Positions 44,918 through 56,990 of a stretch of DNA of 64,000 nt are shown here, piece after piece. A model generated the notes under the pieces. That model saw only the letters and a program-made list of their open reading frames with translations. It had not been told where the DNA came from and ran no database searches. Positions within the stretch are counted from its first letter, which is position 1; each line of letters opens with the position of its first letter. The DNA comes from Euryodendron excelsum (taxonomy: Eukaryota > Streptophyta > Magnoliopsida > Ericales > Pentaphylacaceae): contig CM065378.1 of NCBI GenBank assembly GCA_033060915.1, forward strand, positions 648,501-712,500. The letters run 5' to 3'. The position numbers were made by a program, and so were the translations under genes.

Positions 44918-47900
44918 TCTCGGCAAGACCAAACACAATACCAAGAATTGATGCCTTCATAATCCCCCAATCTATATTACCTGGACTCTTCAAAATTTGT
45001 GAAATACATGTGTTGGATACTAGACACTTAGATAAGGGTTAAGGGATATGTGTCCGATATGACTAGTTAAACATGCAACTAACAAGTATGTATAAGTAAC
45101 TGAGTTTACTATAGAACTAAGCACAGGACTTCCATTTTATGCATAAAATGCTATACTTTAGTTTGTAAACACCATTTTACTTTAGGAAAGCAAAATAAGT
45201 ATTTAACAAATATGAAATCTAGTCGTGTTCGTGATTCCTTGGACATGAGGTTTAAATGAATCCAACACCTAGACACGTACTCGCATCCGACACCAAGTAC
45301 CCAAGTTCAAGTAACATAGCCCCCAGTAATATGTTAACATAATAAGAGTATATTAGTGAATAGGCAATGGATTTTTCAGATGGCTCCAAGAAAGAAATGT
45401 GAAATTCAGCAGCTAATTTGAGTTGCCCAACCAGGATAAAAAGTACAAATGATGGAATGCAGTGATAAGTAACCAAGATGAGAAGAAACGTTTTAAGAGA
45501 GAAAAAGAATTAGTCTATAGTGTAAACAAAAAGTTGAATTTTAAAAATAAAAAAAATAACTTGCCAGGGGTGTTAACCAGACTTCATAAGGAGTATTTAG
45601 AAAATGTCCCCGCAAAAGGATAATCACGGGGATCCTGATTTTGTGGCACACAAGTAGAGTAGAAACAAGGCATGATAGAGGAAGAACATGTGGAGATTTA
45701 GGAAAAGTGTAGTAGGTCAAATTGATTCCATAATCAATGTAGCACATGAGCAACCAACATGTATCCCATCCCTTGAGGAACCAATAGATTCCTTAATGTC
45801 ATTGGAGTTTCATCACCAAAGTTTTCTAATCAAGTGGAAGAGGCAATTATTGCATTGGAGGATGTTCCCATGGACAAGGTCAGTCCTGTCAATCTGAGAA
45901 TATGTTTTGAGGGACTTGAGAATCTCATAAGTCATGAAAATTTTATTGGGAATCTCACAGGGCAGCACAAATTCATGTCGCAGAAAAATTTAACACATTC
46001 AAACAGTAGGGATGTAATACCCCTAATATTTTAATGGCTTTAAAATTATTCATAATTAGACCAATAGTGGTTTTATGGGTTAAAAAAATATTCGGAAAAT
46101 ATTTATGGAGATTAAAATTTTAGGAAGGATAATATTTATTGTTTGGGAGAAATTAATCAAAGACAAAGTAAGATTTTAAGACATCAATTATGCTTAGAAT
46201 AATTTTGGAGTCAAATTATAATAAATAAAATGGTATTGAGATGTAAATAATATGTAGTAGGTGGGATCAAATTATTATTAAACAAAAACTTTGTGGGCAA
46301 AGAATCTTAAATAAGCAAAATGCATTAAATGGATTTAGATGTTAGGCATTCAATTATGCTTAGAATAATTTTGGAGTCAAATTATAATAAATAAAATGGT
46401 ATTGAGATGTAAATAATATTTAGTAGGTGGGATCAAATTATCATTAAACAAAAAAATTGTGGGCAAAGAATCTTAAATAAGCAAAATGCATTAAACGGAT
46501 TTAGATGTTAGGCATTCCCTTCTAGCATGCTAGTATACGCGGGGCTTCAAACAATATATTAGTTGTGGTAAGGTGTCAAGAGTGTAGGCTTGGTCACCAT
46601 GCAAATTAAATACGTGGCATTCTTAAGAGGAGCTAAGGGAAGTCAGCTAGCTAAGGGAATCCGAAACAAATGAGAGAGAGAGAGAGAGAGAGAACAAGGG
46701 GGAGCTGAAAGTAGAGAAAAAAAAAAAAGCGAGGAGAGAGATTTTGTATGCGCAAGGAAAAATTCTACTATCTTAGAATGAAAATATATAAATATAGCAT
46801 TTATTTTGGAGTAAACTTTTATATGAGATTTAACCAGGAGATCTAATTTAATTTACTAGATGTTGATAGTAATTGTGAATTTTAGCAAAATAATTTTGGT
46901 TGGGTGGAGATTTTTGCAAATATTATGGGACGCATTTGAGGTAAACCGGTTATGTACAATATGCTCATTTCTTAAATCTCTTTGCAAACAGTATATTTTT
47001 CTCATACCTAAATTCTATTTATTCCTCTTGAATACTCATGCTCATAGTTATATGATTTTTAAATTGGATGAAGTATTTATTCCTCTTGAATACTCATGCT
47101 CAAAGTTATATGATTTTTGAATCTGTTGAATTTCATCCAACACATCCTTAAATATCATGTTTGTTGTTAAACTCCATGAAAATATGATTTTTAGATAAGT
47201 TCAATTTATTATGGTTGATGTGAACTGATTACTACATGTACAAACGCACCCGTTGATCTGTATATTATTAAAAATGGTTAGACCTTACTTCCAGGTTGTG
47301 GAAGAATGATCCTACGGGGTTTAGGTTATTGGAATTTGGATTGGAATTAGGTACTATTATGTGGCACGGGTGGTGTTTGTCATGGTACTATGATAAGCCA
47401 TGTAATGGGCTGTGATGAAGTATAAGAATAACTGAAACATTGAAATAATTAATATACATATTATTTAAAATTGACTCTCAATTATCGTTTTGTTAATCCG
47501 ATCTGGTGAACTGATTTTATTGGTTGTTAAACTTCATTTTGATTGTCTTGAATAGAGCATTTGTACTCTTATCGTATTGTATACTTCCCGGTTAAATTTT
47601 ATCTTTTAGGTTGCGACGAAATACATGCTAGTGATGGATTGAGATCACAATTTTCTTGAGAAAAAGATTGATTATGTATAATTTTGACTATTGAAATACT
47701 TACAATATTTTGAAAGTACACTTTTGGTAGTACAATTAATCATTATTTGTGGTCATATTTTGGGAGTTACAAGAAATTGTGTTTTTATTTCAATGAGATA
47801 ATTTGGGAGTTAATTGAGTTGTATTTGTGGAGACGCGATTCTTTTGAGGTTATTTTAGTCACTCATTTTATTTAGTTATGTTATTTATTAACGGTCAAGA

Positions 47901-50593
47901 AAATTCCGGGTCATGATAGGGGAGTTCGAGCAACGCTGCTTTGATAGGTAGATTCGGGGATAATTTTGCATTCGTTAAAGAAGTGGTGGGAAATAGAGGG
48001 AAGGCATCATTTAAACACGAGGTGGAAGCTAGCCAGATAATGAAAAGATAGTCCAAGCCCTTGCAGCTCGAACTTAATTAAGGGCTAAATTTTAAAGAAA
48101 CTTGGCTTAAAAGGAGAACAAGAACTTCATGGAAAAATGAAGGTATCTAGGTTCAACTTTGTTTTGGGTGCAATGAAAAAATAGGAGCTGATTTTTATAC
48201 TTTTACTTAAATTTAGGGGGTATTTTAGGAATTTCAGTTAAGTCCAGAAATTGGATCTGGCTTACTCATTTTATTGTAACAAAATTTATTTCTATGGACT
48301 GGCATAGATCTCGAATAATGTTTCAAGTTATTATTTATTAGCATATCTGAAAATCATGCTCACATAACTTGCTTACAAACCAAGAGAGCTGAAAAAAGTA
48401 AGAATATCTGCTTTAATAAGCAGTTAGGAGAAAGTTTTTGATTTAAAAATTTCAGACTACAGACTTCTTTATATAAATTCCTATCTTTTCCTTCTTACAG
48501 AACAATGTTAAGCCTTGTAGCTTATGGAGTCCAAACACATCTTGCAGGAAATTCCAAATATTTTAACTAAATCAGTGTTTGCAGATTCGGATCTTGACGG
48601 CAATACCATCAGGTTCCACCAGCGACCCATCAACGAGATTCTCTACCAGCCGACAAAAGTTTCCGTGAAAGCAACAAAGATTCATTAGCCTATGTATATT
48701 TTTTCTTCAACAAAGTAACCAACTTCTGTAGAGCCTTCAGCATATGAGCAATTTATGGTCAACTATTGGGGTATGGAGGAGCCAATAAAATGGAATAAAT
48801 GGGGAAAAAAATGTAATAAAGGACCTCTGTTGTAAGATGTAACCACTTCTTTTTTCTAGTTATCACTGTTGGAATATATTTATAAAGTTTCAAAACTTTA
48901 ATTCTATTATTCAATTATTTGCTTATAGATTTTATTACAAAGTTTACTATAAATTTTATTCGTGACTGTTACACAATTTAGTAGCTGTTTATTTGAGATT
49001 ATAGTAACCTATAATAGCTAGTTTCCTAGAGCATATATAAAAGGCTCATATAGCCTATGAGGAGATATACATTCTCATACTCATATGCTCTCTCTATGGT
49101 TCATGACTATTTTGCATTCAATTATACTAGAGGGCGGGCACACGCAATGCGTGTGCAATCTTCGATTATTGTCGGAGACGGTAGTTGTCGTGGTAGATTG
49201 AATCATCTAAAATGATAGTCGTCGTGATCGATTGAATCACGGGAGATGATCTTATCAATATCAAGCAGTGAATAGGATAGGTAGAGTTTTTAAAATCTAT
49301 AAATAACTATGGCAGTTATCAAGATAACTGCCGTTACCCAGCTTCAAACACACCAATTGGGGTTCTCCCTTTATATATTAGAATAGATACTCTGTTTTAT
49401 GGGAAATCGTGGATGGGATGGTTCTTGTTCTCCTAGTAAATGCGACTTCTAAGGAGAAAAGTTGTGCCCAATGGAATTGAATCTTGAAGATGTTTGCTAG
49501 AACCTTCACATTGGGAGGGACAATTATTTTAGAACTGTGATATCACACCTCACAATTCTTACAAGTTATCTTTTCTGTTTTCTTCTTATTATATTTTATA
49601 ATTCATCAAACCTTTATTATTGTATTGTAGTTTGATTTTAGTCTTAAACTGTGATATATTTGTTTAAATTAAAACTACATAATGTACTCCTCTAAAATCC
49701 CCAAGTCCAAATCACAGGAAAAAGTTATGGGTTTGCATAAGAAATACTGAAAAAGAAGGCATACATTCAGTGCCAAGATCGTGCAAATAAATATAACCAA
49801 CACAGTAATACACAAGCAAAGAGAAAGAGAAGAACATTATATATATATATATATATATATATAGAGAAAGAGAGAGAGAGAGAGAGATTGATAGATAGAT
49901 ATATAATGGTCTCATCTCAATGGAAAAAATCAATAAGAAAAAATAAACAGAGAAGGACAATATTTTCTTCCAGTTAGTATTAGAGAGAGAGGAACCTGCT
50001 CAGAGATACCAAGGCCGGTGCCTTCCTTCCAACCGTGCTTCTTCAGAAGCTGCCCAAAAGAAAAACAAAAAAGAGAGAAAAATAAATCCAAGCTCTGCAC
50101 AGAGAAATTTGCGAAATCTAGAAAGCCCCTTTTCAAGGTTGTAGCAAAGGAGTTTTTTTGTTCAAATCCTCTCAATTTAAGGAATTGGTTGGTTGTACAG
50201 TAACAAGTATTATTGTAGATAGTCTTCGATGAAAGAAACACAACAAACAAAACAATAATTCGAAGAATCAATATTCGTGATGCTAATACTGACCGAAGAA
50301 ATAGAATGAAGACAAAAGAAAGAGAAACAAATATCCGTATGTGTGTGCAAGTGTATAGGAATTTCAATTTAAACAAGGAAAAATCAAAAGAAACCCTAGC
50401 CCTAAGAAGAACAGAGAGACAATGACTAGATACATATACGTATATAGAGAGAGAAGCGGGAAAACCAAACCTTGAAACCAATATTAGTAGAGTCGATGGG
50501 TGCCTCCGTAGAAGATGAAGTCGAAGCCGAATCCCCACTCATACCCACATCCACACCCACAAGCATGATCTGAACACCCTCCAAATCTCCCAT
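40004..50593 (-). CDS. Small G-patch domain protein, complete gene in four exons
   Basis: The exons are 50593-50471, 50049-49996, 43588-43463 and 40132-40004. Together they make 432 nt, or 143 residues plus TGA. All introns are GT-AG and every junction is in phase 0. The protein starts MGDLEGVQIMLVGVD, has a Ser/Thr-rich linker, then a G-patch (about residues 39-66) with GFKLLKKHGWKEGTGLG continuing into GRLEPV across two exon junctions. This is followed by a basic stretch and a conserved-looking C-terminus FEKRLQEKEFERAFFREFWP. G-patch proteins commonly bind and activate DEAH-box RNA helicases in splicing or ribosome assembly (family knowledge); which helicase is used here cannot be read from sequence. 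A TTG upstream in frame is not needed. Start is the first ATG, at 50593. Confidence 0.9.
41440..41935. repeat. Degenerate TRIM-like repeat
   Basis: Three partial copies of 'gggacataggttgggc' / 'tataggacataggttaggct' with 'tatgagatggaaata' occur at about 41470, 41760 and 41830. They surround a 'tttgatatcaaagt' that resembles a worn primer-binding site. Boundaries cannot be fixed. Confidence 0.4.
42930..43262 (-). repeat. Dispersed ~300-bp repeat, inverted copy
   Basis: Runs from 'catggactcggttatgggtg' to 'acataggat'. On the opposite strand it shares its terminal blocks and the central 'atgcataaaa' region with the copies at 35415 and 45010, but is more diverged. Confidence 0.45.
43463..43588 (-). 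CDS. G-patch gene, exon 3
   Basis: 42 codons with acceptor gtacag and donor AAA|gtaagt. It encodes the last G-patch residues (GRLEPVQAYLKKNKGGLGAE) and a Lys-rich linker. Confidence 0.88.
44859..44916. repeat. T22 followed directly by G36 homopolymer
   Basis: 22 T then 36 G with no interruption. A run this long may be partly an assembly or sequencing artefact. If real, the G-run would be able to form G-quadruplexes; it is C-rich on the strand of the host transcript. Confidence 0.9.
45010..45325 (+). repeat. Dispersed ~300-bp repeat, copy 3
   Basis: Begins 'gtgttggatactagacactt' and ends 'cgcatccgacaccaagtacc...aagtaacatagc'. It aligns with 35415-35712 through 'ttatgcataaaatgct' and 'taaacaccattttac'. 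Terminal inverted similarity suggests a small non-autonomous element. Confidence 0.6.
46185..46516. repeat. 166-bp tandem duplication
   Basis: 'caattatgcttagaataatt' starts at 46185 and again at 46351. The two copies are about 97% alike through 'gatttagatgttaggcatt'. Confidence 0.95.
46672..46693. repeat. (GA)n microsatellite
   Basis: About 11 GA units within the probable solo LTR, followed by 'gaacaaggggg'. Confidence 0.95.
47021..47120. repeat. 59-bp tandem duplication
   Basis: 'attcctcttgaatactcatg' occurs at 47021 and 47080, each followed by 'ctca.agttatatgattttt'. Confidence 0.9.
48867..49545 (+). repeat. LTR-like sequence of uncertain extent
   Basis: Starts TGTTGGAATATATTTATAAA and has a TATA-like 'gcatatataaaaggctc' near 49031 followed by an R-like pyrimidine-rich stretch. 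ATCAC occurs before the start (48862-48866) and at 49542-49546, but the sequence before the second ATCAC does not end in CA. The 3' boundary is therefore a guess. Confidence 0.35.
49837..49890. repeat. (TA)n-(GA)n microsatellites
   Basis: About 13 TA units followed closely by about 10 GA units and GATA repeats. They lie about 100 bp 3' of the micro-exon, within intron 2 of the G-patch gene. Confidence 0.95.
49996..50049 (-). CDS. G-patch gene, exon 2 (54-nt micro-exon)
   Basis: 18 codons encoding LLKKHGWKEGTGLGISEQ, the glycine core of the G-patch, with acceptor gggcag and donor CAG|gttcct. Skipping it would be in frame but would destroy the domain. Confidence 0.88.
50471..50593 (-). CDS. 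G-patch gene, exon 1
   Basis: 41 codons from the ATG to Lys41, with donor AAG|gtttgg. It carries the acidic, Ser/Thr-rich N-terminus and the first residues (NIGFK) of the G-patch. Confidence 0.88.
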
Positions 50594-51190
50594 GGTTGCT
50601 GCTGGCAATGGCAGCTACTAACTCTCTCTGTCTCTCTCCCGCCAATACAGCAAAATACTTTTGTGTTTATGGGACACAAAGGAAATTCTCTGCAGTGGCC
50701 ATCCAGAAAATTCATCCGCGGCCAATCCAAGCAAATTTTTCCGAATCAAACAATACGGCGGTTGATTTTCATAATTTCATAGGGTAAATTACATCGACCT
50801 CTCGTTTTGATCCAATACAGTCAACCCTGTAGTTATAGAAATTACACCGATCTCGCTGTCAGAGTTTGTCGAGTGATGGTGTTAATGAAAGAGTGTCAAA
50901 TGACATTTTTACCCTTTCTAACTTCTCATCTTATACCAATTGTTAAATTTAAATTTTCAAAACGTTTTTCTTAAATTTTTCAAAAGTTTTGGTTAAGTAT
51001 CTCAAAAATTTTTGAAATATTTTCTAAGAGTTTACCAAATGTTCTCCCACATTTCTTAAAAGGTTTTTTTTAATTTTAAAATGAGTTTCGTACTAGTATC
51101 AAAAACACATTTCTAAAAAAACGCATTATCCCTTTAAAATGAGTTTTTCGATAACTATGGCCAATACTCATATTTATCAAATTTTATTAT

Positions 51191-52026
51191 GGCTCCGCTT
51201 TATTTGATGTAAAATATTTTCTCCAAAAATATTTTTCACACTTTCCTCTATTTGAATGGATTAAAAGTAAGTAAAATATTTTTGTTAAAAATTATTTTTG
51301 GTCCCAAACCCCAAAAATAACTTACTGATTTAAAATTAGTAAGTCAATTTTGGGTTCTGTCTTCAACGCTTCGCTCTACAACTCTTGAGAGCATAAAGGG
51401 TGTAGAACGTGAATAGCATATTCTTAATCTCTTGCATTTCTATTGTGTTACTTTCAGATTGCGCATCTCAATCGCATTCACTCCAAACCATTCCTCTTCT
51501 TTATTCTCCATTGTAGTTATAAAATCCCACATCTCTTGATTTCCATAGTTCTCATGTGTTCCATTGAAGGGTATAAGTGATTACCATATTTGATTGCGAG
51601 AGAGAGAGAGAGAGAGAGAGAGTGTGTGTGTGTGTGTGTGTGTCTAAGTGTGGAAGGGATTGCTTAGCAGTTCATGTCCCTCATTTGCTTGCTCTGTTTT
51701 TATCTACTACTTTCTTGGAGTAGGGGAAGGTGGAGAAAATAATTGGTCTATTGAGATTGTTGAAAATTTTTGAATGATAGTTACAGAGGAACAATGGGCG
51801 ATTGCGTGCACTACTAGAAGTGGAAAAGTAAGATAGCGTGTTGTCTAGTATTGATCTGATTGCGCTTGATTTGGTGATTTGGTTTTTATATGTACCCTCT
51901 CTTACTTAGTTATGGACTCTATCAAACACCGAAGAATGAAAAGGAAATAATTTTTTTAAGTAAAATTTTTTACATAAAATTTTTTTTTTTTGGTGTAAAA
52001 CATTTTGCTTCAAATCAAACGGAGGC
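51191..52026. mobile_element. Probable non-autonomous TIR element, ~836 bp
   Basis: The left end GGCTCCGCTTTATTTGATGT matches the inverted right end GCCTCCGTTTGATTTGAAGC. Both continue into 'aaaat.ttt' tracts. TAT flanks both ends (51188-51190 and 52027-52029). It contains a (GA)n-(GT)n tract at 51598-51643. No transposase; class uncertain (Harbinger- or hAT-like). Confidence 0.55.
51598..51643. repeat. (GA)12-(GT)11 compound microsatellite
   Basis: An uninterrupted GA run changes to a GT run inside the TIR element. Confidence 0.97.
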
Positions 52027-54599
52027 TATTTGAAAAATCTCTTTATTTGCAACAATTTAATGTTGATGTAATAAAGTACTACTTCTCATAACTTAACAGG
52101 AATAACGACTGAAATTTATTACTAATTAATCATTGATTTTTTTCAATTTAATTGGAAACGGAAAATATTAAAGATGAAAAGTTATTTACATTCACACTTT
52201 TTATTTTTTGAAACAATAGTTACCCCACTATTATTTTCTTTGAAATAAAACAATTGAAAATTTATTTCTCTTCTCATTTTTCTTTCTTTTTTATTTGCAA
52301 AACCAAACAAAAAAACTAACTAATTATAACGAGTTAGACATTGCAAAAAGTGAAAGTTGTGAATTTAGTTACTGACTCAAAATCATATTTGACTTTTTAT
52401 CTTTTTGTAAAATTTACATGAATATATATATACACAGATATATATCTACATTGTATATTATCATAGCAATTGGTTATAAGGCTATTGGAGTTGAAACTTT
52501 TAACTTTTTTTTTTACTTTTGAAATATAAAAATTACATGTGTTATGATACTAGCTGGTAGAAAATAAAATTTATAAATTTTTACCTTACTGTTTTCAAGT
52601 ATAATGATGTATTCCATTTCAACCATAAAATCTTTTATATTTGAAATTTATGATATAGCCTCAAGTTGCACTTGCTTTCCTTCGGGAAATGTTATTTAAA
52701 CTCCTCAAAAATTTTACTTATATTTTTAGATATAAAGAGAGATCCTGATTTTAAAATCTTTATTCAAATTAACAAATGCATAAATTATTTTCATTCACGA
52801 GCCTTTGATTTTGGTCTAATTTACAAATTTTTTTATTTATTTCCTCAAAGTACTCTCTTCATTAGAAAATTTATATTTGAACACCTTAAAGATTTTTGTC
52901 TAATGTAAGATATAACGCATAAGTTAATATACACTTGTGACATTCAAACTAATCAATAAATTTGCTATTGTAAACTTTTACTATTACACCAACACATATA
53001 CTTTCATATTAATTACACATTACTTCTGATATGTTTGAATTAATTTCATAAATATAAAGTTCCCTTTTAATACGTTCTAGTATAAAATAATATTATTACA
53101 TATTTTCTTTCTTACCATTATTTAGACTTTCATGTTATTTTTTTCTACCATCTCTCTTTGTCTCCCATTTCCAATGAAAAATTTTAGAATATTGCCTAAT
53201 ATTCTTATCAATTGAACAAAGAAAAAAAATTAAAAATATATTTTAACCAATGCACACCTGATCTACCGTCATGATTTTCTTTTCTTATTATTTTCACGGT
53301 TTGAAGAAAATATTTTAACTGGAATAAGAATTTCATAAAATAGAATATTGCCGGTAAGTTTCACCACATAGGTTTTGTGTGTACATATTTTCTTTTCTTT
53401 TTTTTTTTGTACGTTCTCATGTTACTGCACAACTATTCTACATTCTTGTATGAATCTTTTTATTTTCTCCTACTGTTCGGAAAAAAACAATCTTATTAAC
53501 ACAGAAGTTTCATACTATATTGTGTTGCGAGTGCGCTTTACTACATTACTTTTGTATATTTTTCTCTTCATGCTTATTTTCTTTGAACTTTTCGTAAGTT
53601 TGAATGGTTACATTGGTTTTCATTTTATTTTCTGATTTTTTAGATAAAAAATGACTTTATAACGGGAGTTTTGTGCAAACAAAAACTTCATAATATTTGT
53701 TACGATTGAAGATTATTGGTATGCTTCATTTCATATTTTGCACATTTACACATAATGATTATTTTTATGTTTTAAATTTAAAATTTTACTATGGCTAATG
53801 ATATATTTTTTTCCATAAAATGTAGGTTTATTCCCTATGATAATTCAATAATTTCATAAGTTATACTGTGTTCATACATACTTTCACAAGTATTATGACC
53901 AACATATGATTTAAGACTTTAAAAGAAAATCCAAGTAACACTTATTTCACATGGTTTTTTTGGGTTACATTATTAGATTGATTTGTTGATAGATTCAGCT
54001 AATACCTGAGGGCCTATTTAGTTGCACAAATTGTCTTATTTTATAAAAGGCTTCATTTTGAATTAACAAATTTAAAATTTGCAATTTATGAATGAGTTAA
54101 TTCAAAATTGAGTAGTGTTTGGAAGGTCCATTAAAAATGAATCCATTTCAAATTGACTAATTTTAAGGTGTTTAGTTGTAAAAGTTTGAACTGAAAAAAC
54201 ATTGAGCTAAGTAAGACACCAAATTAAACTACAACCATCCTATCGCGCCCCAATTTGTAAGGGAAGAAAGAACTCATCCACACATTTCACACATTATGTA
54301 GCATTCATCCATTCATAGCAGATAAAGCATCCATGTAGCACAAAACAAATGTGAACTTGACGTTCAACTTCAAAAGAAGATAAAGAGTTAAACACCTTTT
54401 GAAAAACTCAAGGTAAACATATATCAATGCAAGAGCCTGAATATATATGATGGTGCAAGTGACGACATTTTTTAAAAATATGTTGAAATTTTTTACCAAA
54501 AGAATGTTTGATTTTGAAAATTTGAAAAGTTAGAGTGGATTATAAATAACCAAAGGGGAGTGGAGGGTAGAAAGATAGGACAATGGTCTAACCCTCTAA

Positions 54600-55640
54600 G
54601 TAGTGCCCAGCGGTGTCGGTAATTGTTGTGCCCCGATTTTTACTCGAGCATCTCTTAGCTCGGTAAAACCCAATACCTCTATGATAGAACTCATTCTTTA
54701 TAAAAAATAAAAAAAAAAAGGACAAGTGCAATGAGGTTTAATATTTGAAATTTGATTTTTATAAGGGCTTTTGAGAAAAATTTCAAAATCACCGCCTAAA
54801 ATAAATAGGGTGTGTTAGGCCACCTAAAAGTAACTATGATCCGAAGAGCAAACTTAAATTTTTGAAAACGATTTTTTTGAAATGCCTTCTAGAGAACATT
54901 TTAGAAATAAGGGTTTTAGCAACATTGTGAAAATGTTTTAAACCCCTTTTGAAAACGTGACTCCGGATTGGTTTGCGCACTAGAGGTCTATAGTTACGTA
55001 TAGGGAAGGTATCAAAAGATCTCTACCTTACCATGCCCAATGCATATAGATACCTACATGTCTCTACACCCTTGGTCTACTCACAAATTTTCAATTACTA
55101 ATATTCACTCCTATATTTTAAAAATAGGGTTTTAGATATCACTTTTAAGATGAATGATGCATGATGCATTTTTGAAAAAAAATATTATAGAAAATGAAAT
55201 TAAAAACGAAAAGTTTGAATAGAATTTTAGAAAAAGGATTTAACAGTCTTGATTTGGACAAAGGAATTTGAAAGAAAAAAAAAAGTATCCATTTGATGGA
55301 TGTGATCACTGCACTTTGGTTTTTCTAAATTATTTACGTATCTCATATAACGAAAATCGGGCTATTCGTAGTTCGCGCAAATGCACAAATAATTTTGAGA
55401 AGTGAGTTTTGAAAAAGTTTGATCGAAATATTTTTGAAAGGTGCCCATTTTGAAGGATGTGATGTCCACTTGAAGGACGTGGTCATGGCACCTAGGTTTT
55501 CCAAAAAAAATTTCATATCTCATTTGACGAGAATGATATCAATCGTAGTTTGTGCTAAGGCACGAATGAAAAATAACCTCGAGTGAGTTTCTGAATGGGT
55601 TTGAAGTAACTCCAGAGAAGTTTAGGTTAATTGCGTTGAG
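54600..55640. repeat. Second copy of the old repeat seen at 1-269 and 2464-2700
   Basis: 55030-55200 matches the sequence on both sides of the solo LTR at 270-2463. It shows the uninterrupted site 'gatgaatgatgcatgatgc' near 55149-55167. Two diverged 'cgtatctcat' / 'tcgtagttcg' blocks (about 55335 and 55510) resemble 2605-2680. The start 'tgtcggtaattgttgtgccc' (54616) could be an LTR end. Probably a Gypsy-type LTR region. Confidence 0.5.
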
Positions 55641-56639
55641 TGTAATAAAATTAGTAATCTTAACTATGCTTAATCAAATGTGATCTCGATTTATTAGTAG
55701 CATGAAGACCGCACATGGTTGCATGATGGAGTGTCGCCTCACTAAGAGGGACACACTCCTCACTTAGTAGAGGGATATGTGTCACACCAACCCATTTTTT
55801 GGCTTACATTTGCAACACAAGTGTCATTGCATTGCATGCATGATAGGAAATAGAGAATGACTAGATTGTGTAGAGACACCCCACAATCTCCCTATAACAC
55901 CTCAAAGTCTCGTATTTTATTGAATATATTACATTACATTACGTGTTTAATTAAGTAAAGCCTATACTTTATGTGTAGCTTTAGATTGTTCAAATTGAAT
56001 GAAATTTGAAAAAAAAAATTATGCTTTTAACTAGAGATTTCTTGTAATTGACTAGAGGCTTAAGTTTTGTGCCTTGGTTATAACAAAATGAACTAATTGA
56101 GGAGTTTAATCAACTCTATTTAATGTTAATTACATTCTAAAAGTATTTTGTAAATTTTAATTATTATTAGTTAGGGCCAAGTATGATCAATTAGACTAAT
56201 TGTAGTTCATTAAACTTAAGCATGGTTAGCTCAAAGTGGAGCTTAATTAGTCCTAACCTTGATTAATTAGCTCTTTATTACACTTAATTAATAAGCCATG
56301 TACTAGGATGTAAGGATGACACCTTACAACAGTTTAAGAGAAGGTACAGAATCTAAAATCATGCGTGTTTTTAGACCTTTTCATATTTCAAAAAATTGAA
56401 AGAACTGGATTCAAGAACTTGAGACCCTAAGTTAGAGACGGAGAAATTCATTTTTGGTAGATTCATGAACTCGATTTAAAGAGAATATGGGTAAATAATT
56501 TTGTTTTAATATTTGAGATCATGTTTGATATCGTAGAACTAAGATTTGGACCTTAAAATTTTATTTTTGCATTGGACAAGGTTAAAATTACCCAAACACC
56601 TAATTTCGAATTGTGTTCTAAAGTTTTTTTGAGGAGTGT

Positions 56640-56990
56640 GTTATGAGCTCGCTGTAGCACGCTGCAAGATTTTCGCTACCTGTAGAATTTCAAAGGAATG
56701 TGTTATATACGTGTTATGAATTTTCTATAGCGCACTGCAGGACTTTCATTACTTGTACTTTAAAGGAACTGCTATATACCTTGGTATGAGCTCGTTAGAA
56801 CGTGCTACTGGATTTCCATTACCTATGAAGCTTCAAATGAGTATGGTACATAGCATGTTATAAGCTCGCTATAGCGCGTTATAAGATTTTCATCACCTGT
56901 AGCACTTCAGATGAGCGTGCTATAAGCTGCTATAGCACAAGAAGATTTTCAACAATTACAAAATTTCAGGGGAGAGTGCTACAAGGCGTC
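56640..56990. repeat. ~70-bp degenerate tandem repeat
   Basis: About five units contain 'tatgagctcgctgtagcacg' or 'tataagctcgctatagcgcg', followed by 'gattttc.ttacctgta' and 'cttcaaatgagtatg'. They start near 56641, 56715, 56780, 56850 and 56921. Confidence 0.7.

Larger units (their letters stand above)
46013..47918 (+). mobile_element. Probable solo LTR, ~1.9 kb
   Basis: Starts TGTAATACCCC and ends CCGGGTCATGATA, where CATGACA would be expected. The flanks are AGGGA (46008-46012) and GGGGA (47919-47923), a one-mismatch 5-bp duplication. It includes a 166-bp and a 59-bp tandem duplication. No internal retroelement domain is present. Less certain than the other solo LTRs because both the 3' end and the duplication have drifted. 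Confidence 0.6.
45690..48180 (+). pseudogene. Decayed coding remnant split by a solo LTR
   Basis: Before the LTR, plus-strand frames read IPSLEEPIDSLMSLEFHHQS and, in another frame, EEAIIALEDVPMDKVSPVNL. After it (47921 onward) one frame reads SSNAALIGRFGDNFAFVKEV, then ASQIMKR and a stop. The pieces look like one ancient protein with frameshifts and stops, lying antisense in the G-patch intron. The type is unrecognised; a retroelement-associated protein is likely. Confidence 0.35.
43589..49995 (-). other. Intron 2 of the G-patch gene (6.4 kb)
   Basis: Contains the T22-G36 run, dispersed repeat copy 3, a decayed coding remnant split by a probable solo LTR, an LTR-like sequence from 48867, and TA/GA microsatellites near 49837-49890. 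In 43589-44858 I see only AT-rich sequence. Confidence 0.65.

Noticed and set aside
44696..44962. Open frames with poly-Phe/poly-Gly or poly-Pro/poly-Lys
   Set aside because: Translations of the T22-G36 homopolymers.
49930..50538. 202-residue minus-strand open frame
   Set aside because: It reads through intron 1 and the micro-exon of the G-patch gene. Outside the exon it has low-complexity hydrophobic content and no family features.
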